Positions 25,801 through 34,981 of a stretch of DNA of 64,000 bases are shown one piece after another. A model generated the notes under the pieces. It did not search any database. It worked only from the letters and a program-made list of their open reading frames with translations, and was not told where the DNA came from. The DNA is taken from NCBI GenBank assembly GCA_029532415.1, contig JAQOTA010000064.1, positions 434,001-498,000 on the forward strand, written 5' to 3'. The DNA comes from Marasmius tenuissimus. Lineage: Eukaryota > Basidiomycota > Agaricomycetes > Agaricales > Marasmiaceae. Position 1 is the first letter of the stretch. Each line of letters starts with the position of its first letter. The position numbers and the translations under genes are program-made.

Positions 25801-25950
25801 TTATTCCCCTCGCTAGATAGCTTGGCCTGCACTCACCAGGCGTGTAGTGTTTGTGTCCTTCTTGTCCTTTGGCTCGAAAGTCACAACAGTAGCTGTGTTA
25901 TTGTGCGGGTATATGGTGGCAGCATGAAACCTCTTAATAACTGTGACTCT
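22883..25950 (-). pseudogene. uncharacterised family, copy B, 5'-truncated
   Basis: The core aligns exon by exon with copies A and C: MDWTFNLKTRSWHYDAS, YTPTPLPEGPRPQL, ITTYFENTFGDFVYL, FPSTPRPEWCFENRSHN, FYWSWDPNGKTAISKKDWE and VDGKQYAQAHGYAKL. Copy B keeps exons near 23206-23424 (MEELDDADGVDW, then WERTARVHLEERDSSTATYLAQFLEL) and at about 23700-23880 that copy A lacks. The 5' end is cut off. Homology to copies A and C stops at about 25950, inside exon 2 after KRFHAATIYPHNNTATVV, so the starting exon and PKQKRYREIFEGD are missing. Directly beyond the break is an unrelated plus-strand gene. The reading frame of the remaining core is open, so loss of the 5' end is the main lesion. Confidence 0.6.
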
Positions 25951-26155
25951 TGCTTCTGGGAAACTCATCTCGCGGTCAAGGTCATATTCGAGGTCATTCA
26001 ATCGAAGACGAGAAAGGCGAGGGAGAAGACAGGCTCTTACAGCGTCCAGATTGGCTGAAGTACTCCGAAGGTTCATCAGCATCGACACCTCGTTCCAGTG
26101 GTAAAGAATCGGGAAGTGCACACTCAAACCACGTCACTTGGAAAGGAAAGATAAT

Positions 26156-27226
26156 GAGTCGGTTCGGTTTGCCGAGCAACGCTTCCAAAGACATCCTTCA
26201 GACCGTACAAAGCATTATCCAGGATCTTGTCATCCAATATAGCACGACCTCAGCTACAGATTCGGGCGGTCTCGACAAAGAGAATTGCAGAGGAATCCTC
26301 GAAAGCTGTCACGATGCTTGTCATCGACACCCACACGCCTCCCCTCTCTGGGACATCTTGAACCACAAATTCATTGAAGGGCACACACCCATGTACTGGA
26401 CCATGGTCAATCGACCCATTACTACTCCCGATCCAACACAAGCACCCGTATCATCCCTACTCACTATTCTCTTATCCTACGCTTCCCCCCCTCTCTCCCA
26501 CCGCTCGATCAGATATAGAATCCGCTTGCATGGAGATCTCCGACAACAAATTATACAACTACCTCAAATTCCACCCCGACTATGCACCCGGACCCACACT
26601 CAAAAGTCAAATGGTCTTTGGCACCCACATGCTTGCCATCCCCGACGAAATCAAAGTATCCTATCTTCCAGACGAGACGCAAGGAGATCGAGGATTCAAA
26701 GTCGAGATGCGGCTCATTCAGCTCGTTAGGAGGATCCGTGTCGAAGGGGCTGTGGTGGTGACTTTCATCGCGAGAGGTACGTACTTCAACTTCATTTCCG
26801 TAGTAGTGAACTGATACCCCAAATCAGAGAGACTGTGGTACTTCGCCCTCGGCCACAACATTAAAGGGGGCTTCCACCACCTGGCTCACCGCCCTGAACG
26901 ACAACCGTATGTTTACGTCGGTTTGAACGATACGTCCGCCGAGACACCATTAGATTCAAAACTCTGGATTAGTCGAGGTGGAACAGAGGAGAGTCTCCGT
27001 CTGCAATCGAAGAATGTCGTGCCAACAGGGTATCTGAATGGATTGAGCTGGGACGTTCAGAACTGGGTACAAGAGTGAGTGCCACCTGTTCGTAAATCCT
27101 GGCGAATTTTTGGACTGACAGCTGTTTGAAAGAGGGTTTAAAGAATGGACGCAGGAAGATGGGTCTCTTCGACTTCGGTGGCATGTTAAGTCGTTGAGAG
27201 GGAAACCGGCTGCTGCTCAAGCGTAG
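26156..27226 (+). CDS. uncharacterised gene abutting the copy B breakpoint
   Basis: I do not recognise this protein. Exon 1 starts at the first in-frame ATG (MSRFGLPSNASKD) and contains CRGILESCHDACHRHPHASP and GHTPMYWTMVNRP. The frame then shifts by one near a run of seven C (about 26484-26490) and continues in another frame as SDIESACMEISDNKLYNYL and AIPDEIKVSYLPDE. Introns at 26777-26827 and 27075-27121 have clean borders. The downstream exons read RLWYFALGHNIKGGFHH, YVYVGLNDTS and WDVQNWVQDCLKEG, with the stop at 27224-27226. No intron that I can find removes the shift, so it is either a sequence error in the homopolymer or a real frameshift. The frame is open upstream of the ATG back to about 25950, where the neighbouring duplication ends, so the original N-terminus may have been lost. 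Confidence 0.55.
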
Positions 27227-27229
27227 TAA

Positions 27230-27647
27230 ATTTACGGTGCTCGAATGTCATGAATCCTGACCGTAGTGTGCTGAAGACCCAAATCTCGTAGTTGCCACCT
27301 TGGGTTGCACTTCGGAAGCATGTTATTAATCCACCCCCATTATTGTTCCTCGGGCTTGGATTTTTTGCCCTTTGTTCTGATTTCATCAACATGTTCGCCG
27401 AACCCAGTGCCGCCGTTTTATGGCTTAATATGACAACCCACCCCACGTACATTTCGCTGCTGAATTATGAAACAACCCAAATCGTAGTCGGGGGGGTACG
27501 AATTCTATGAGAAGCGTGGTTGTAAGACCACTGTGGATAGCCTTATCTCATTTTTCGCGACTCACAAACTGCAATCTTCCTCTGGTCCACGGCCGAATTT
27601 TTCCAGCGCTCTAGCAATGTGTTTATGACCTCCGATTCCTCCGCCTA
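27230..27647. other. intergenic, nothing recognised
   Basis: There is a short stretch between the gene ending at 27226 and the MITE. No coding or repeat signal can be supported. Confidence 0.4.
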
Positions 27648-27842
27648 CGCCGGAGGCAAGACCTTGGGTGGTTGATTGACATATTGCCTGAGAGGCGTTA
27701 TGTATAGCGGTATGTATAGTTGAGGCATGGTTTGCCAATCCCGAGGCGAAAAAAGCTCAGGTGGTCCTTGCCATGCATATCGCCATACCTATCGCCTCTC
27801 AGGCGATATGTCAACTTACCGCCTGAGGTCTTGTCTCCGGTG
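27648..27842. mobile_element. 195-bp MITE, CRCCGGAGRCAAG ends
   Basis: Imperfect inverted repeats of about 65 bp occupy most of the element. The left end reads CGCCGGAGGCAAGACCT and the right end, read inward, CACCGGAGACAAGACCT. Both contain TTGACATATYGCCTGAGAGG. It is flanked by the 3-bp direct repeat CTA (27645-27647 and 27843-27845). The arms would fold into a long hairpin. End sequence and duplication length agree with the MITEs at 15257 and 33280. Confidence 0.7.
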
Positions 27843-28136
27843 CTACCGAGCGTTGGTTCTAAGTTCTACTATCCTTGGCGTTGGAAATGGTCCATCGTAA
27901 GGTTGAAAGTGGAAATTGAGGAAGATGACGCGGTTTTTAGCCCCGCGAGTTGATGAGAGTAGTCTCTTCATTCGCTATATTCGACCGAGACGATCCATGC
28001 CTAGCCCCGTAGCTTCCAATGTCGCTCCCTGATCTTCCATGATATCTTTGCGACTCATCTCTTCTTGGGGTTGAGATACTAAGCATCATCGTAATTACCA
28101 GAGCGACATACCAGCTGTTCGATTTCTGGATTTTCG

Positions 28137-28454
28137 ATGCAAGTTTTGACTGCTTTTTGCTCTTTTGTCACGGTCGTTCTGTGCGCCAATAGCCATTTCC
28201 GTATCATGCTGGACATTGAGGACTTGCATAAGGAATTGAGCTGGAAGATCGATCATCTATCCTACGGCGCTTTCCTCCGCCCGCGACTTCTTAAAATAGG
28301 TTCAAGTAAGCCCAATCGCTACTCGGAAACTTTCCGACTCTTTCTATGTCTTAGTAAATCACAAGCCGCGACCCACACCCGTCTTCTTATTTCTATGTTT
28401 GCGGTGAGCTCAGCACCACATGATCCTCAGCACCTGTACTTCCCAATCCAGTGA
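28137..28454 (+). CDS. possible small secreted protein
   Basis: A 105-codon frame begins with a true ATG and a hydrophobic N-terminus (MQVLTAFCSFVTVVLCANS) that resembles a signal peptide. The remainder, with HKELSWKIDHLSYGAFLRP, has no recognised motif. It lies on the same strand as the aldo/keto reductase, about 465 bases upstream of it. It may be chance. Confidence 0.2.
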   Translation: MQVLTAFCSFVTVVLCANSHFRIMLDIEDLHKELSWKIDHLSYGAFLRPRLLKIGSSKPNRYSETFRLFLCLSKSQAATHTRLLISMFAVSSAPHDPQHLYFPIQ

Positions 28455-28919
28455 CGAATAGCTTCTCGCAAGTCCGCCGGGCGGTAGAGGGTCCACTGAC
28501 CAATCGCCGAGACCCCCATGAAGACCGAGTGTGTTACTGAACGACAAACCGCTTTCTCTAGGGTTTCTTCGATGAGTGGGGGGACTCGGTATCACCGGAT
28601 CTTTGGTATACTATCCGCTTGGATCTCACCAGTAGAGTCGCACGGCCAGCTTCCGAGTGAGTGACCAATCTATTTGCCTTCAGCAGCATGCCGCTATTGC
28701 CTCACAGGTCTCGCAGGATGCCATCACCACGAGTGCGCTCGGCAGTCGGTGATACAGGTCTGCTTCCGAAGATGATCGACAAACAATGAATGACACCTCC
28801 GGAAAGTATACCGGCTCTGGAAAGGTAGAAAAGCTCTCCAGTCTTATCCCAGATACTTACCATCATCCAGAAAGACCCTTCGACCTTCAAACCATCTTTG
28901 AACAAAAACTTCATTCCAC

Positions 28920-30435
28920 ATGTCTCATCTTGTTCCCGCACCCGCCCCACCCACGAAACTGGGTATCTATCGTGTTCTGTCGTCTCGCGCGGGAGTCCAT
29001 GTATCGCCCTTGTGTCTCGGTGCAATGAGCATCGGAGATAAATGGGGTTCGTTCATGGGCTCTATGGATAAAGAATCCAGTTTCAAGCTTTTGGATGCGT
29101 ATTTCGATAAGGGAGGTAACTTTATTGACACTGCTAATGGCTAGTGAGTCCCATTCAGCACGCTGCACACCCCGATAGTAAATCATCTCGACCCACAGTC
29201 AAGACGAGACCTCTGAGGAGTTCATCGGGGAGTGGGCCGAGAAACGTGGAATCCGAGATCAACTTGTCATTGCAACCAAGGTCAGCCGAGTTTCGTAGCT
29301 CGCGAGGTTTTTTGGGAGACTGATTTACTACGAATCCATCGCAGTACTCGTCGCTATACAAACGCGACCCGACAGTCACGCACAAAGTCAATTATTCCGG
29401 GAATAGTACCAAGAGTATGCACGTGAGCGTCAACGCAAGCCTCAAGAAGCTTCGTACGGATTACATCGATCTTTTATACGTTCACTGGTGGGATTATGAT
29501 ACCTCTATCGAAGAGGTCATGGATAGTCTACACAATCTTGTCGCTCAAAGGAAGGTTTTATATCTGGTAAGGAGAACGAATTCACCCGAAATAAATTTTC
29601 CTGACATCGCATGACACTTGAACCATTAGGGCATCTCCGACACCCCGGCATGGATAGTCTCTCAGGCCAATCAGTACGCCAAGTTGACTGGGAAGACACC
29701 GTTCACTGTTTACCAAGGAGAGTGGAGCGTATTGAAGAGATCCTTCGAAAGGGACATCATTCCAATGGCTCGCTCATTCGGTTAGTTATTCGTAGTCTTT
29801 TTCCAATTCTCTCAAAATCATGCTTATGATAATCCAGGCATGGCACTCGCTCCGTGGGGTGTTCTGGGTGGTGGTAAACTACGAACGGATGCCGAGGAAG
29901 AGCAAAGAAAGCAAAGCGGGGAGGAGGGTCGTAAAGTGCTTACTGACTGGCTCAGAAACCCCGATGAAGTAAAGATGAGCCATGCGCTTGAGAAAGTAGC
30001 CAAAGAGGTTGGGGTGAAAAATATCACGTCTGGTAAGTCGTCCTCAACTCCACATATATATCCTTCACCAAACCTTGTTGAACAGTTGCCATTGCGTATG
30101 TCATGCAGAAGACTGCTTATGTCTTCCCAATCATCGGCGGCCGTAAAGTGGAACAACTCGAGCAAAATATGGAGGCTCTCGATATCAACCTGACTCCTGA
30201 GCAGATCGAATTTCTGGAGAGCCAGATTCCATTGGATCTTGGGTTCCCCATGAGCCTCTTCGTGAGTATCACTGCACCCTAGCTATTTTCATCGTGCTAC
30301 ACGACGACGCTCATATTCATCTAGGGCACCGGAAACGAGCCTAATGGGACCTTTACAATGAGGTTGGCTGGGAATTTCCAGGGGATCCTACCCGCACAGC
30401 CCCTTAGTGCGCCTATCTTAGAAACGCAAAAGTAA
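28920..30435 (+). CDS. aldo/keto reductase, aryl-alcohol dehydrogenase type
   Basis: An NADPH-dependent cytosolic oxidoreductase is predicted, of the fungal aryl-alcohol dehydrogenase (AAD) and norsolorinic-acid reductase-like group. These reduce aldehydes in lignin-related or secondary metabolism. The substrate here is unknown. Seven exons (28920-29143, 29199-29280, 29345-29566, 29630-29780, 29838-30032, 30086-30261, 30325-30435) add to 1161 bases, giving an open 386-residue protein, the usual family length. The catalytic tetrad is visible: D in NFIDTAN, Y in GYQDETSEE, K in VIATKYS and H in LLYVHWWD. Cofactor-binding features follow as [10 protein letters not shown], and near the C-terminus AIAYVMQK and [15 protein letters not shown]. 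All junctions keep phase. I chose ATG 28920 because it gives the usual N-terminal spacer before [23 protein letters not shown]. It has no visible lesions, unlike most of its neighbours. Confidence 0.93.
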
Positions 30436-30439
30436 AAGG

Positions 30440-31000
30440 TCGTATAGTTAGAATCAAGAGTTTGCCTACTCCCAAGAATCGGTGATTATTTTTCGCGACG
30501 GAAGTTTGAAATACACAAGCCGCCCTGTATCTCGGTACTTATAGCACCGGTACAAGACTACAGATAACGTTTGTACCTGTCCGGGGGACTGTTAAACAAC
30601 TGTCTGAATGAGGGTCCTCCCATCGGACATTCTGCAAAATTTAGCTTTTTCGAAAGATTGATATACAGCACTTTGTAGGGACGCATGCAGGCTAAAGCCT
30701 GGTTTATGAGCTTTAGTCAGATGTAAGGATTGTTGGGAACCGGCTAGCGGCAGAGCCGTGGAACATCACCAACTCGAGGAGACGCTCATCAATCAGCGTG
30801 ACGATCAATTCTCGCCCTTTGCGGGCTTCGACCGTAACAAGTTATGTATCAGCCCAAAAACCATTGAACCACACCGGATTCAACAGGCCATCAATCACGA
30901 ACGATGGAAATAAAGATGGGTCGCCATGACGGCGAGTCCTCGCCGATACTTAAGGAATGATGTTTCGCTTATCGTTTATATTATCCTTCGACTACTCACT
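30440..31000. other. intergenic; 5' flank shared with the 33.0 kb paralog
   Basis: There is no gene. The last 100 bases resemble 33040-33153 (ATGGCGGTGAGTC and CCAATACTTAAAGAATAATG against GACGGCGAGTC and CCGATACTTAAGGAATGATG). The tandem duplication of the 7-TM-like gene therefore included part of its promoter. Confidence 0.5.
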
Positions 31001-32494
31001 ATGACCTCGACCCCCGTCACTGACACTCGTGATAGGTACTTGGCTGAAGACCAATATAAGAGCGGGATTTTGCAGCCATTGGTAGTCTCTTCTGTGAGTG
31101 AAAAAAAAGCCCGGATGTGCTGTAGACTTAACATAACCTCGAACCATAATCAGGTTCACTTATTTCTATACGGCCTTAACGTGATGTTGTTTCGTGTCGC
31201 TCTTACGCTTTTGAATCGCCGCAGACGGGAAAAACGTGCTGGACATCGTCTATTTCTCTTCTCCCTCCTCATTCTTTTTGTCTTATCCTCACTGGGCGTT
31301 CCAATAAGCTTGGTGTGGGATATCCTAGCCACGAGGGCCGCATTCTGTGTTGTCGCCGGACTAGACTGCGCCAACCAAGCTCTTGTCTGGCAATCCAATT
31401 TAGAGTAGGTCTCATTTACTTCCATTGGTTTCTGGCTCCAATTCTGCATCCAGAACATCTCGTACAGTGATAATATTGATCATGACGTGAGTTCTCAGTT
31501 TCAACTACACATTGCAGGTCTCTGGCGTATCATCTAATTCTTCATTGCAAAGTCTAGTCATCGATTTAATCTTGGTAGGCCGCAATGGAATGCACGTACA
31601 TTTGACCGCGCATCGTTCCTCACTGTACGCAGGTGTTCCGGTGCTTTGTCATCTGCGGATGGCGTCAAAAGCAACATGGTGTAGCGGTAACCATTCTTTG
31701 TGCTATTCTCAACGGTAAGTGAGTCCTCGAAAGACGTGATGGCTAACTGAATAACCATGTCAGTTTCCGGCGCAATAATCGGGATCTGGGCTTTCAGACT
31801 GTCGCTACCGTTTCGGATCAACCGGTCCGAGATATTGCCTCATATGGTGTCAATTTTGAAGCACTTATCCGTGGCCTTCGTGTGCTCGCACCTTTTCATC
31901 AATATAATTTTGACAAGTATTATCTGTATGTGTCCCATCACTTCAACAATACAATCGTCCAATCAATATATCTAGCTAAAACTATTCTATGGTCCGGCCC
32001 CCGCCGCGAGCTTGGTACAAGGACACCCAGACGGTTCAAGACAATTGCAAGACTCATGTGAGTGCTCCTCCCCCATATGCTTGCTGTTACTTATATAAAA
32101 AACGTAAGGCTCGAGTCATGTATACTCTACCTTGCTACATGGATAGTTTACATCATACTAGGCCTCTATCAACATGCCATCACGGGCACTGCGGGATCAG
32201 TTCTGATCCAGGTTGCGGTAGGGCTTCATCTCTGGCGTCCTGATTTTGCCCCTAACATTTTTCATGATTCAGGCGATTGCCCCGACGCTCCTGATTGTTC
32301 GTGCAAACATCTGCAGCAAAGACGCAGAAGGAGACCATAGTCATCACCCGATTTTGCCTTTTTTCATTGACGCATCGGGAAAAGATGAATTGAAGGAGGG
32401 TGTCCTGGACATCTCCCGGCCTCATACTACTACTAGAAGTAGTACCCGTATCTCCAACGGTCAGATGAATGATCGTTGGTCATATGAGTCTTGA
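31001..32494 (+). CDS. 7-TM-like membrane protein, tandem copy 1, in-frame TAG
   Basis: ATG 31001 opens MTSTPVTDTRDRYLAEDQYK. Intron 1 is 31094-31153. Exon 2 has two hydrophobic segments, LYGLNVMLFRVALTLLN and LFLFSLLILFVLSSLGV. Later exons read SLVIDLIL, VFRCFVICGW, SGAIIGIWAF, HLFINIILTSII, WSGPRRELGTRTPRR, CILYLATWIVYIILGLYQH, LIQVA and AIAPTLLIVRANIC, with the stop at 32492-32494. It is the same membrane family as at 18850 and 44005, function unassigned. By alignment to copy 2 (MQFYVQLVSFT), exon 2 carries TAG at 31406-31408 in place of a leucine codon. A splice from 31405 to 31467 would bypass it in frame and drop about 21 residues, so expression cannot be excluded. The exons after the lesion still look conserved. 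Confidence 0.65.
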
Positions 32495-32499
32495 CTATA

Positions 32500-33153
32500 C
32501 AAAGCTCTGTATAAAACGGTCGGGTTTACCCCCTGAAATTGGGCTCGGAGGTTGTATTGCATGCTTAGTACTAGAAAATAGGGTGTCAATCCATTTGATA
32601 AGCGTATGAGGTCGATTTGTCAAATCCAGTTCAGGCACCCTCCATGGGCACCCCTCCCCCAGACACCTTCTATATATGGTAGATGGATGTGCCGGATAAG
32701 TATTGATCTTGCTTTTTCCCGGAAACGCCGTCGTCTGTGGTCGGTTTCTAGCATTAGGAGAGTCATTGACGCGTCAATACCGTCAATGACATGACGGTAA
32801 TGACGGTTTCCACAACTATGTTGTGTGCCTCCACCAACGGAGCCCAGGCAGCGAGGTGTTTCGTTCCAGATTGGCAAGTATCTTAGCCTAGGTTGCAGTG
32901 GTGATTGAACTGGAAGCCTCATAAGATCAATCATCAACCTGGGGAGATGGTAATCCCAAATCACCCTGACAGCTATTCAAAGTTGCATCAGCAACTCAAC
33001 TACCACCAACACCCCATCAGGCCCACAAGATTCTTTGATCACGAACAATGTTTCTAGAAGATGGGTTTTGACAAGGAGCTGTTATGGCGGTGAGTCTTTG
33101 CCAATACTTAAAGAATAATGTTGTTATCCCGAGTTTTCACTTCCCCACTCATC
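32500..33153. other. intergenic between tandem paralogs
   Basis: No gene is seen. A short G/T-C/A imperfect palindrome (TGACGCGTCAATACCGTCAATGACATGACGG, in two parts around 32765-32800) is present. The right end matches the promoter side of the first paralog. Confidence 0.4.
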
Positions 33154-33279
33154 ATGACCTCGACACCCGTCAACAATACTCATGATAAGTTGACTGAAGA
33201 CCAATACAAGAACGGGATTTTGCAACCATTGGTGGTCTCTTCTGTGAGTGATTAAGAACGCGAAGATGCTAAGGACTTA

Positions 33280-33484
33280 CACCGGGGGCAAGCACCGTGT
33301 GAGGTGGGGTCTAACTCACACCGTGTGACCTGGCCCTTGTGAGATGCCTGTTACCTGCATAAAGGATAGTTTTTGCCCTTCAAAAACCATAAAGGCAACC
33401 TACCGTGCTCAACAAAGGCAACTCACAAGGGCAAGTCACACGGTGTGAGTTAGACCCCACCTCACACGGTGCTTGCCCCCGGTG
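33280..33484. mobile_element. 205-bp MITE in intron 1 of the 7-TM paralog
   Basis: Nearly perfect inverted repeats of about 67 bp begin CACCGGGGGCAAGCACCGTG and run through GAGGTGGGGTCTAACTCACA to CCCTTGTGAG. The 3-bp direct repeat TTA flanks it (33277-33279 and 33485-33487). Copy 1 of the host gene lacks it at the corresponding place in intron 1. TTA also fits the PIF/Harbinger target preference. The related ends at 15257 and 27648 duplicate TGG and CTA instead, which argues for a CACTA-type source. Confidence 0.85.
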
Positions 33485-34926
33485 TTATCGTTATCGGCTA
33501 TAGACTAAATTTTTTCTATACGGCCTCAACGTGGTGCTGTTCCGTACCGCCCTTGCGCTCTTGAACCGCCGGAGACAAGAGAGAGGTGCTGGTCATCGTC
33601 TATTTTTTATCCCACTCATTCTTTTTGCCTTGTCCTCGTTGGGTGTCGCGCTAAGTCTGGCATGGGATATCCTACACTAGCGGCAAAAATTGATGTCCCC
33701 CCCCAAATGGGGTTAAGGCCAATCTCACAGATCTTACAGCCAGCTCGTCGTTGTCTCCGTCGTTGAAGAAGTTTAAGAGCGCCGTCCGGCTTTTTGGAAG
33801 TATATATGAGGCTGTATACTACATTAGAACATGTATGAGCAAAAAAATTCCAAAATAAATCAAGCTATCGCGTAGAAATAGCTTACCTTCATTTGTGAGA
33901 TACCCCCTACTAGTACTTGGTCCACAGCCCGCCGTTTCGACGAAGAGCAATGAGGCGACGTGGAAATGACGAGTAAACATGTCGTATGTACTGTGAAAAA
34001 TCATCCGAGCACCATTCCCGCACAATTGCAGCCCACAATTGATCTGATGTCTCGAGGTCTGGATTCGCAATCCTAAGCTCCTCTTCAGTTCGTAGTGTTG
34101 TTACACGGTCTCAACTCAGACCGGTCCCAGTCGGTTTAGCCGGAACTGGTTCGAAGTCGGGACTGCTCAGGGACTAGGACCGGAACCGGAAATTCCAGGA
34201 TTCTGGAGTCGAAACTCGGACTGGCAGGAGTCGGTCTTGGAATCGGTTCCGGGCACCCAAATGGTAGCGTGCCGGCATGAGCTTGTTGTGCCAAACTGCA
34301 CAGTTTTTCGGCAAGTTCCGCAGCCACATGTAAGCTAATTTAGTCTTCCCCGGACGTATCATTGCCCTGGCTTGTCTTGTACCTGGCCTGCCTTGACCCT
34401 AATATCTCTACTTCGTTCCTCACCATTGAACAAGACAACTTATAGAGGTCAGTCCTTTGCCTTACAGTGGTTATACTTACTCAAGTAGCTCTTGTAGTTC
34501 TGTGATAACGGACGCTATTGACTGTAGAGACACGCAATGCCATTCGATAACTGCTAACCTCCTTTGGTGATACCAAACCATTCTGCGGGAACCCTGAATT
34601 TTGATGGATTTAACGTGTATTTGACGTGTATGACGCGATTTCTGCGCGTCTTATCGTGTTCAGGTCGGTATCACGGTTCTCCAGATAGATGTTGACAGGG
34701 TCGGTTGCGTTATTTTGGGGGTAGAGCATGCTGGATGATACTGGTTGTTGCAACCGTTGGCTGCATGCTATCTTAGCCTTCGGTTGTACACGCTATGTTT
34801 CCAAAAATCCATATGATAGACAACTGTTGCAAGGGTAAGGTTATTTCCCTGCATACCTTGGCTGACTGCCCTAGAAAACATCCTCGTTTTGGAACTACAG
34901 CTCTAGATTGAATTGGGAGGTACAGG

Positions 34927-34933
34927 TATAAAA
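34927..34933 (+). promoter_or_regulatory. TATA box of hAT transposase
   Basis: TATAAAA lies 55 bases before the chosen ATG at 34982, in a good position for a core promoter with a short leader. Confidence 0.5.
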
Positions 34934-34981
34934 TGGAACCACTCTCGTCGCCACTTCCTATCATTGTGCTTTTCCTCCAAA

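Noticed and set aside
31405..31453. Intron with acceptor at 31453 to remove the TAG of 7-TM copy 1
   Set aside because: Joining there puts TGA in frame after four codons. Only the acceptor at 31467 keeps the frame open.
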